Assembly (NCBI RefSeq): GCF_036188265.1
Contig: NZ_CP108093.1
Span: 2,989,001-3,053,000 of the forward strand
Direction of reading: 5' to 3'
DNA from: Streptomyces sp. NBC_00247
Lineage (GTDB): Bacteria > Actinomycetota > Actinomycetes > Streptomycetales > Streptomycetaceae
DNA: 64,000 nucleotides
In this document: positions 17,828-24,717 of the stretch, one piece after another
Numbering within the stretch: position 1 is the first letter of the stretch
Layout of the letters: each line of letters begins with the position of its first letter
Translations under genes and position numbers: made by a program
The notes under the pieces: model-generated
Database searches by the model: none
Told to the model about the DNA's origin: nothing
The model's input: the letters and a program-made list of their open reading frames with translations, nothing else

Positions 17828-20800
17828 CTACGGCTCCCGGATCAGCAGCCCGGCCAGCGCACGGAGCGCGGACCGGTCGGTGCGCCCCGTCTTCCGGACC
17901 AGCCCGGCGATGTGTTTCTCCACCGTGCGCGGCGATATGGAGAGACGGCGCGCGATCTCCGGGTTGCTCGGGCGCCCGGACGCCAGCAGGGCCAGGACCT
18001 CGTACTCCCTCGGGGTCACGCCGAGTTCGCGTACGGCGGCCGGAATCCGGTCGCGGCCTGCCCGCCGCTGCCGCACCCCCGCGCCCGACCTGCGCAGCAG
18101 GGCCCGGCAGGCCCCCGCCACCGCGGTGACGCCCGCCGTGTGGAAGTACTCCTCGGCGGCCCGCAGCCACACCACCGGATCGCCCCAGCCGTCGTCCAGC
18201 GCGGCTTCGGCCACCAGCCGCATCCCGAGGTGGTGGGCGGCGGGGAAGAGCGCCGAACAGGTGTCCCGGACCGTCGCGAGGACGGCCGCGGCCTCGCCCG
18301 CCCGGCCGTCGCGCCCCAGCAGCACCGCCTCGGCCAGCAGCAGGAACTGCTGGTTCCAGGCGAGTTCCGCCGCGGGCGCCCCGGTGTGCTCCCGGAGGGC
18401 CGCCCAACCAGCCCTGTCGGTCCGGTCGGTTCGGTCGGTCCGGTCGGTCCGGTCGGCGAGCACGTCGAGGAGCGGCCCCAGCCCGTGGCTGCCCGACAGG
18501 TAGAACACCTGGGGCTGGGCCGCCTCCCACGCCGCGACGGCCGCCAGTTCCGCCGTCGCGGCAGGACGGTCCTCCTCCATCAGCGCGCAGAAGGCCCGGC
18601 ACAGGCCGAGGGCGACCGGGGTGAGGAAGGAGTCCGCCCCGCCGGCCCGGTGGAACCGTTCCAGTTCCTGGTCCATCGCGGCGCGGTTCCCCCGGTGGGC
18701 GGCGAGCGTCGCCGAGGTCAGCAGGAGATAGCGGTGGGTGGAGAGGTTGTGCAGCCGCGCGGTCGCCCCGAGCGAGCGGTCCACCGCCTCCCGGGCCTCC
18801 TCGTACTCGCCCCGCAGCACCGCGTGCATGGCGAGCATCCCCTCGGTGTCCTGGGTCAGCACGATCGCCCCGAGCGCCCGCGCGGTCCGCCGCGCCGCCT
18901 CCAGCCGGGCCGAACTCCCGGTACGCATGAACGCGTTGACGCCCAGACGGACGAGAGCCCCGACCCGCCACAGCGGCAGGGAGTGCCGCTCGGCGACGGC
19001 CAGCATCCGTTCCAGGCAGGCGTCGGCGTGGTCGAAGCCGCGTTCGCGGCCCAGCAGCGCGAGCAGGTGCCAGGCCTGGCACGCCACCACCGGCAGTGAT
19101 GCCCGCTCAGCGACCTCGGCGGCCCGGCGCGTCGTACGCTCGGCCTCCTCGGTACGGGTGGCGGGGTCCGGCGTCCCGTGGCCCGGGGACCCGGGCAGCA
19201 GAGCGAGGTGCCCCTCGACCACGGCGAGAGCCGCGCCCTGCCCGGACATCCCGTCATCGGGCTCACCGGGCTCACCGGGCTCACCGGCCCGCGGCATCAG
19301 CGCCCGCGCCGCCGCCAGTTGGCGGCGCGCGTCCGCGCCGCGCTCGGCCAGTACGGCGTCCCAGGCGAGCCGGAGGTGCAGATCGGCCCGGCGGCCGGCG
19401 TCCAGCGCCCCCGGACCGGCCATGCCCAGGGTCTCGGCGAGCTCGAAGGCCCGCTCCAGCTCCCCGGCCCCGGCGAGGGCCTGCGCGAGGCGCTCGACGA
19501 CGGGCGGCCGGTCCGGTGCCGGAGCGAGCTCGGCCGCCCGCTCGAACAGGGCGACGGCGGACGCCCAGGCCCCGCCGGCCTCGGCCCGGCGGCCCGCCTC
19601 CGCGTAGGCGGCGGAGGCACGCCCGCGCTCCCCGGCCGCGGTCCACAGCTCCGCGACCAGTCCGCACCTGTCCTCCGTCAGCAGCGGATCGGCGTTCTCC
19701 AGGGCGGTGGCCGTACGTCGGGCCAGGGCAGCGTGTTCGGGCGGGGTCGGCACGGCGAGCAGCGCCTCGGCCGTCAGCCGGTGCCGGAAGGCGTAACCGT
19801 CGGCCCCTTGGCCGACCGGTACGACGAAACCGGCGCGGGCGGCTGCCCGCAGGCGGGCGAACAGATGCTGTTCGCTCACCCCGAGGGCCATGCGCAGGGT
19901 GGCGACGGAGAACCTCGGCCCCAGACACGCGGCGGTCAGCAGGAGGTGGCCCACCACCGGGTCGAGACGGCCCAGCCGCTGGGCGTGGCTCTGCACGACC
20001 GATCCCGGCACACCGGTCGCCAGGTCGCCCGCCGCCACCACGCCGTCCGGAGCCACCCGCACCGCACCCGCCTCCACCATCGCGGCGAGCAACTCCTCGA
20101 CCAGGTACGGGTTTCCGCCGCCGTCCCCGGTCAGCCGGTCCACCACGGCGGCCGGCACCCGGTCCTCCTCGACCCCCAGGCATCCCGCGGCGACCGCCCG
20201 TACTCCCGGGGCGTCCAGCGGGCGCAGCGTCAGCACGTCCGCCGTCCGGCCGCGCCCCGCCTCACCGACGAGGTCGAGCGCCGCACCCGACCCGGGACGC
20301 GAGGTGGCGACGATCAGCACCGGCAGCGCGGCCAGGTTGCCGACCAGGTAGTCGACGACCGCCAGGGTCTCGTGGTCCGCCTCGTGGAGGTCCTCCAGCA
20401 CCAACAGGCAGCCGTGCTCCCTGCCGAGAACGGCCAGCAGGCGCAGCAGCGCCTCGGCGAACTCGACCATGGTCTCCGGGTAGGCCGCCTCCGCCCGCCG
20501 CCACTCGGGGACCACCCGTGCGAGCGCGGGGCGGTAGGGCTCCAGCTCCGGGTCGGCGGGCAGCCCGCCGACCCGGGAGTACGAGGCGAGGGCCTCCGCG
20601 AGCGGGCGGAGCGGCCCGGTGAGCCCCGTCGCGCTGCCGCGCCCCCGCAGTACGCGCACACCGAGTGCGGCCGCCCGGTCGGCTCCCTCCCGGGCCAGCC
20701 GGGACTTGCCGATGCCCGCCTCGCCCAGCACGAACACGGTGCCGCCCCGGGACGCCCGTAGTCGTGCGAGGGCCTCGTCGACGACGGTCAGCTCGCCGGA

Positions 20801-20833
20801 CCGCCCGACGGTGACGGGGGACGTGACACGCAT
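17828..20833 (-). CDS. LAL-type LuxR transcriptional regulator
   Basis: A 1001-residue regulator. The N-terminal ATPase has VGRSGELTVVDEALARL and Walker A VLGEAGIGKSRLA with an intact Lys, and Walker B LLVLEDLHEADHE. A TPR-like middle follows, and a C-terminal LuxR HTH over the last ~65 residues (LGVTPREYEVLALLASG, NPEIARRLSISPRTVEKHI, RKTGRTDR). The stretch TDRTDRTDRTDR comes from a 9-base tandem repeat at 18418-18455; a second repeat, GEPGEPGEP, is at 19258-19284. ATG 20833 has a perfect GGAGG site. It lies between the class II genes and the class III set 1 operon, all on the same strand; it probably activates one of them. No TTA codon. Confidence 0.92.
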   Translation of the reverse strand: MRVTSPVTVGRSGELTVVDEALARLRASRGGTVFVLGEAGIGKSRLAREGADRAAALGVRVLRGRGSATGLTGPLRPLAEALASYSRVGGLPADPELEPYRPALARVVPEWRRAEAAYPETMVEFAEALLRLLAVLGREHGCLLVLEDLHEADHETLAVVDYLVGNLAALPVLIVATSRPGSGAALDLVGEAGRGRTADVLTLRPLDAPGVRAVAAGCLGVEEDRVPAAVVDRLTGDGGGNPYLVEELLAAMVEAGAVRVAPDGVVAAGDLATGVPGSVVQSHAQRLGRLDPVVGHLLLTAACLGPRFSVATLRMALGVSEQHLFARLRAAARAGFVVPVGQGADGYAFRHRLTAEALLAVPTPPEHAALARRTATALENADPLLTEDRCGLVAELWTAAGERGRASAAYAEAGRRAEAGGAWASAVALFERAAELAPAPDRPPVVERLAQALAGAGELERAFELAETLGMAGPGALDAGRRADLHLRLAWDAVLAERGADARRQLAAARALMPRAGEPGEPGEPDDGMSGQGAALAVVEGHLALLPGSPGHGTPDPATRTEEAERTTRRAAEVAERASLPVVACQAWHLLALLGRERGFDHADACLERMLAVAERHSLPLWRVGALVRLGVNAFMRTGSSARLEAARRTARALGAIVLTQDTEGMLAMHAVLRGEYEEAREAVDRSLGATARLHNLSTHRYLLLTSATLAAHRGNRAAMDQELERFHRAGGADSFLTPVALGLCRAFCALMEEDRPAATAELAAVAAWEAAQPQVFYLSGSHGLGPLLDVLADRTDRTDRTDRTDRAGWAALREHTGAPAAELAWNQQFLLLAEAVLLGRDGRAGEAAAVLATVRDTCSALFPAAHHLGMRLVAEAALDDGWGDPVVWLRAAEEYFHTAGVTAVAGACRALLRRSGAGVRQRRAGRDRIPAAVRELGVTPREYEVLALLASGRPSNPEIARRLSISPRTVEKHIAGLVRKTGRTDRSALRALAGLLIREP

Positions 20834-20888
20834 GGCGCAACCTCCGGTCGGGTGGGGGCACACGGTCCGGGAAGAACGGTCCGGGGCC

Positions 20889-21068
20889 TCAACGACAGGT
20901 CTGCGTGAGGGTGGTGGGGTTGCGTGGGCCCGCGCCCGAAAGAAGGTCGGCCCGGCGGCTCAGCCCGCCACCGCCGCCGAGCCGCACACGGTCGGCGGGG
21001 TGGCCCACGCCGCTGTCCCGCCGTGCCGCCGTGGTCTCCCGGACGCGGGCGCTCTCCGTCGCGTTCAT
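20889..21068 (-). CDS. Small peptide overlapping the LanM gene, possible class II precursor
   Basis: A 59-residue ORF whose ATG (21068) overlaps the LanM stop as ATGA, with GGAACGGAG just upstream; codons keep the strong G/C third-position bias, so it is probably real. It starts MNATESARVRETTAARRD, has a GGGGG run at 31-35 and ends GAGPRNPTTLTQTCR. The C-terminus, with several Thr and one Cys, resembles a minimal lanthipeptide core (Thr-x-Thr-x-Thr-Cys), but the leader is basic rather than acidic, unlike a typical LanM leader, and the gene is downstream of lanM rather than before it. It could also be a non-substrate small protein. This is the only candidate class II substrate seen next to this LanM. 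Confidence 0.6.
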   Translation of the reverse strand: MNATESARVRETTAARRDSGVGHPADRVRLGGGGGLSRRADLLSGAGPRNPTTLTQTCR

Positions 21069-24000
21069 CGCGTACTCCGTTCCTCTTCGAAGGTTCCGGC
21101 CCGTGCGGCGGGCAGGACGCCCGCCCCGGCCGGTGGTCCGTCATCCGGTGCCCGCAGCAGCAGGACCGAGGGAACCCGCGCGGCGAAGCCCAGCCGCAGC
21201 AGGGTGTAGCCCGTCCCGGCGAGCCCGTGGAGCAGCCCGGGGACGACCGTTCCGCCCGGAGTCCCGTACCGGAGCGCACCGCGCTCGACCGCCGCCAGGA
21301 CCGCCGCGGCCCGCCGCGCCCCGGCCCCGGCCCCGGCCGCCGTGTGCGCACCGGTCGGCCGCCATGGCGCTGTGGGGGCGGCGGCGGGGTGGAACAGCAG
21401 CTCCAGTGCGCCGGGTTCGCCGTGGCACAGCCCGTGCGCGGGCAGCGGTCCACGGCGGTGCGCGGCCCGTACCGCGCTCGCGAGCCGCGCCGCGAGCACC
21501 GTGTCGGCGGTGGCCGCCCCGGTGTCGGCCACCGCCAGGGCCACCCCGGGCGCACCCCGGCACCAGCCCGTCGGGCCACCGGCACGACCGTCCGCCGCGG
21601 TACGCGACGCCGCCGTCCGCAACACCGCCGCCCCGGCCCGCCCGTACCGCGCCTCCCCGCCGGCCCGCGCGTACCGCAGCAGCGCCCAGCCGACCCCGGC
21701 CCGGCCGTCGGCGAAGCCCGCGCGGCCGGGCGGCGGCGCGTCGAGCAGCCGCTCGGCGGCGAGGGCCGCGGCCCGTCGTGCCGCGGCCGAACCCGTCATC
21801 CGGTCCACCGCCAGCAGTGCGGCCAGCCCGCCGGCCGTGCCGCCCACCACGCCGTACTCCTCCTCGCGTTCCACGGCGCACCGGGCGAGGGCCACCACCG
21901 GCTCGACCAGCCCGCGGATCTCCGTGTCGTCCAGGCACTCCGCCACCGAGGCGACCGCGTACGCGATGCCGCCGAGCCCGGCGAACCCGCCGGACCCCAC
22001 GTGCCCCAGCTCGTCCGGGCGGCCGGCCAGCGCGGCCAGCAGACCGGGCAGCGGCCGGAGCGCCTCCCGGGCCCCCTCGGCGTACCGGTCCTGCCCGGTG
22101 AGGGCGGAGAGCCGGGCGAGGAACAGCGCCACCCCGGTCCAGCCGCTCCCCAGGTCCGCGCCGAGCGGCTGGAGGCGCCAGTACCGGTCGCCCAGCAGCT
22201 CCAGGCCCAGCCAGTTGACGGCCCCGGCCCCCCGGTACGCGTCCACGAGGAGCCGGTCCCCGACGGTCCGGGCCGCGTCGAGAAGCCGCCCGGGGTCCGG
22301 CCGGGACCAGGTGCCCGGCCGGTGCGGCGGACCGCAGCGCCCCGGTGCGGTCCGGCGGACCCCGCGCGGCAGGGGCGGCCGGGCCCGGCCGCCGTGCGCC
22401 TCCGCACGCGACCGTCCCGCCATGGCCGCGCGGACGATCCACTCCTGCCGCGCGAGGTCGTGCGGGCCCATCGCCCGGATCCGGTCCGTGACCGCGTCGA
22501 GCCCCGGCCCGCCGAGGGCGCCCGGCACGTGCCGGCCGCTCGCCGTCCACAGGTCGGCGCGGCCCGGACGCGCGGTGAACAGCGGTACGTCGCCGTTCCA
22601 CAGGTCCGCGATCTCGTCCTCGACGAGTTCCGGCCGGGCCGTCGGCCACTCCTCGCCGTCGCGCAGCGCACCCAGCACCCGGTCGCGTTCCTCCCAGCCG
22701 CGCAGCAGGTCGGGATGGGTCGACTCGTCCAGCAGCGTCGCGTACACCTGGGTGGCCCGCGCCACGACCCGCACCTCGTCCTCCGCGCAACGGGCCAACG
22801 GCCCGCCCGGGAGCAGCAGTTCGTCGCGGTGCGCCACCAAGGTCCGGTATCCGGCGCGGAATCCGGCCAGCAGCGCCTCCAGGTGCTCCGCCGGATCGGC
22901 GACCGCCGCGCCCAGGCGTGGCCGGTTCTCGCCCCCGGCGAGCGGTCTCCTCACACGGACGAGCCGCATCGTGTCGGTGCCCGAACCGGCCCACCCCACG
23001 CCGTCCGACGGCGCCTGCCCGCCGGGGTCGCCGCCCACCCCCGAGACGTCCCGGACGTCCTCGTCGCCGATCCACAGCTGGGGCAGCAGTCCGGTGCGGT
23101 GGACCGAGGCCTCCAGGGCCGCTTCGGCCGGGTCCCTCGGGCCGGCCGACGGCTCCGGCGGGTGGAAGAGCGTTTCGACGTCCACGAGGACGGGCTCGTC
23201 CCGGCGGGCGACGAGGTTCTCGTGGTGGAGGTCGGTGGCGCCCACCGCGTGCGCCAGGGCGAGCAACCCGCCCAGCCGCAGGTAGAAGCGCTCGACGTCC
23301 GCGGGGTTACGGCACTCCTCCGCTGCGACGAACTCCGCCCAGCCGTGGCCGGGTCGCTCGACGACGGTGGGGACGCGCAGATCCGGCAGCCCCGACCGGG
23401 CGTTGAACCAGCCCAGAAGGCCGGCGCAGTGCCGGTCCACCGCGAGCGGCCTCGGCTTGTGGACCACCTGGCGGCCCGTCGCGAAGCGCAGTACCGCCAC
23501 GCCCCGGCCCTGCCGGTGCCCGTCGCCCAAGAAGCCGCGTACGGAGACCAGTTCACCGGGATCGACGCCGCGCAGCAGCCCCGCCACGATCAGCGGACGA
23601 TCGGCGGCGAACCGCTCCAGGAGCTCGGAGAACGCCGCGGCGGCGTACAGGCAGACCTGCCCGACCAGCCTGCCCAGCACCGGATACCGCACGAACAGCC
23701 CCACCCACGCGCTCGGCGGGGACGATCGCCGGAGGAACGACCGGAAGCGGAGCCCCGGCGTGTCTCCTTCGGCCCGCCCGTCGGCGCCTGCCGCGTGCAG
23801 TTCCAGGACGAGGGTGCGGGCGGCCGTCCCGGCCAGCCGGCCGGCCAGGTCATCGGTCCACCGTGCCCGTACGGAGGCGGCGACCCGCTCGTGCTCGGGC
23901 AGCAGTCGTGCCGCGTGCCGTGCGAACGTCCCCATCAGCGCGGCAAATCCGGTGAGGCCCGGCAGTTCACCGTCCGGCAGTACCAGCGGCTCGTCCCGTG

Positions 24001-24142
24001 CCACGGCCTCTTCGACGTGGCGGGCCCACTCCGGGCGCCCACCGGCGGTCCGGTCGACGGGGGCGACGGCCCGCAGCCACCAGCCGTCGGGGAACACCGC
24101 CGCGGCGTGGACGGTCGCAGCGGGGACACCCCGGCCCCTCAT
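21065..24142 (-). CDS. Class II lanthipeptide synthetase LanM
   Basis: A 1025-residue bifunctional dehydratase-cyclase. The dehydratase half has HKPRPLAVDRHCAGLLGWFN and TDLHHENLVARRDEPVLVDV, the kinase-like motifs that phosphorylate Ser/Thr. The C-terminal LanC-like half has repeated GG/GxAGG motifs and the three zinc ligands in GWCRGAPG and HGLCHGEPG, so cyclase activity should be intact. ATG 24142 is the last start before the intergenic repeat; its ribosome site (GAGCGGGTGGG) is weak, and the frame upstream runs through dispersed repeat A. Its stop overlaps the small peptide ORF. A terminator-like repeat separates it from class III set 2, so it likely has its own promoter in 24143-24395. 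Confidence 0.95.
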   Translation of the reverse strand: MRGRGVPAATVHAAAVFPDGWWLRAVAPVDRTAGGRPEWARHVEEAVARDEPLVLPDGELPGLTGFAALMGTFARHAARLLPEHERVAASVRARWTDDLAGRLAGTAARTLVLELHAAGADGRAEGDTPGLRFRSFLRRSSPPSAWVGLFVRYPVLGRLVGQVCLYAAAAFSELLERFAADRPLIVAGLLRGVDPGELVSVRGFLGDGHRQGRGVAVLRFATGRQVVHKPRPLAVDRHCAGLLGWFNARSGLPDLRVPTVVERPGHGWAEFVAAEECRNPADVERFYLRLGGLLALAHAVGATDLHHENLVARRDEPVLVDVETLFHPPEPSAGPRDPAEAALEASVHRTGLLPQLWIGDEDVRDVSGVGGDPGGQAPSDGVGWAGSGTDTMRLVRVRRPLAGGENRPRLGAAVADPAEHLEALLAGFRAGYRTLVAHRDELLLPGGPLARCAEDEVRVVARATQVYATLLDESTHPDLLRGWEERDRVLGALRDGEEWPTARPELVEDEIADLWNGDVPLFTARPGRADLWTASGRHVPGALGGPGLDAVTDRIRAMGPHDLARQEWIVRAAMAGRSRAEAHGGRARPPLPRGVRRTAPGRCGPPHRPGTWSRPDPGRLLDAARTVGDRLLVDAYRGAGAVNWLGLELLGDRYWRLQPLGADLGSGWTGVALFLARLSALTGQDRYAEGAREALRPLPGLLAALAGRPDELGHVGSGGFAGLGGIAYAVASVAECLDDTEIRGLVEPVVALARCAVEREEEYGVVGGTAGGLAALLAVDRMTGSAAARRAAALAAERLLDAPPPGRAGFADGRAGVGWALLRYARAGGEARYGRAGAAVLRTAASRTAADGRAGGPTGWCRGAPGVALAVADTGAATADTVLAARLASAVRAAHRRGPLPAHGLCHGEPGALELLFHPAAAPTAPWRPTGAHTAAGAGAGARRAAAVLAAVERGALRYGTPGGTVVPGLLHGLAGTGYTLLRLGFAARVPSVLLLRAPDDGPPAGAGVLPAARAGTFEEERSTR

Positions 24143-24173
24143 GCCCACCCGCTCGTTCCGGCGCGCCCGAGGG

Positions 24174-24338
24174 CTGCCGCCCCGCCTGTCCGGCGACGCC
24201 CCACACGCACGCTCGCCGCGCCGTCGGGATCGTCCCGACGCGTCCGGTGCCGGCGCGACCCTCCGTCGCGCGTTCGCACGCACCAAACACCACCGGACCC
24301 GCCCTCCGGGCGGACGGCGCCACTTCCGCGACCAGTCC
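24174..24338. repeat. Dispersed intergenic repeat, copy A
   Basis: About 165 bases related to copies B (51579-51750, inverted), C (56190-56293) and D (57421-57543, inverted). Shared blocks read cgcctgtccggcgacgcc, gcacgctcgccgcg, gtcgggatcg-cccga and gggcgga-ggcgccacttccg. Copy A has a degenerate central hairpin. It sits just upstream of LanM and may contain or displace its promoter. Confidence 0.7.
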
Positions 24339-24395
24339 CAGCCACGCGGCTCACCACTTCCTCCCCCGGCGCCCCATGTCCTCTCCCGGTGCCGC

Positions 24396-24441
24396 GGGCG
24401 GCACGCGGGGTACCGTTTCGCACGGATTCCGCGTGCCGCCC
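24396..24441 (-). terminator. Terminator downstream of class III set 2
   Basis: Perfect 13-bp inverted repeat (gggcggcacgcgg / ccgcgtgccgccc) with a 20-base loop, 85 bases past the precursor 3 stop. A 14-base palindrome cgcccggccgggcg at 24460-24473 lies between. Together they separate this operon from LanM. Confidence 0.6.
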
Positions 24442-24477
24442 GGGCCGTTCACACCGGAGCGCCCGGCCGGGCGTGAC

Positions 24478-24519
24478 CGACCGGACCAGCCGGACCAGCC
24501 GGACCAGCCGGACCGGCCG
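24478..24519. repeat. Nine-base tandem repeat
   Basis: Unit ccggaccag repeated about four times, ending seven bases after the precursor 3 gene. Likely replication slippage; no coding role. Confidence 0.6.
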
Positions 24520-24525
24520 GCGTGA

Positions 24526-24660
24526 TCAGAGAGTCGTCTCGATCTCGATGGTGAAGCAGCTGCCGAAGACGCTGATCCAGCTGCCCCGGTTCGTGTATCC
24601 GAGCGCCTCGGTGTCCACCGCGGTCTCCTCAAGTCCCTGCAGGGCCAATATCGCGTTCAT
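24526..24660 (-). CDS. Class III lanthipeptide precursor 3
   Basis: A 44-residue peptide, ATG 24660 with a strong GGAGGA site. The leader MNAILALQGLEETAVDTEAL has an LALQ (LxLQ) motif near the N-terminus, as in SapB-type precursors. The core GSWISVFGSCFTIEIETTL contains Ser27-x2-Ser30-x4-Cys35, one labionin/lanthionine-type ring, then a hydrophobic-acidic tail ending in two Thr that could be dehydrated. No sequence similarity to precursors 1 and 2 beyond the LxLQ motif. It follows LanKC2 by 57 bases on the same strand, so the operon is LanKC2 then precursor, the reverse of set 1. Confidence 0.88.
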   Translation of the reverse strand: MNAILALQGLEETAVDTEALGYTNRGSWISVFGSCFTIEIETTL

Positions 24661-24717
24661 GGTGCTTCCTCCTCCTATGTGTTCCCGGTCGGCCGGCTGT
24701 TCCGGCCGCCGGAAGTC

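Noticed and set aside
18418..18455. 9-base repeat region as a separate repeat element or CRISPR-like array
   Set aside because: It is an in-frame slippage repeat coding Thr-Asp-Arg units inside the LAL gene; no spacers.
14390..19099. 1569-codon rightward open frame across LanKC1, the precursors and the LAL gene
   Set aside because: It crosses several real minus-strand genes and their hairpins; composition is Arg/Gly/Pro-rich shadow sequence.
24143..24286. N-terminal extension of LanM by 48 codons
   Set aside because: It would encode dispersed repeat A, and LanM homologues start close to the ATG at 24142.
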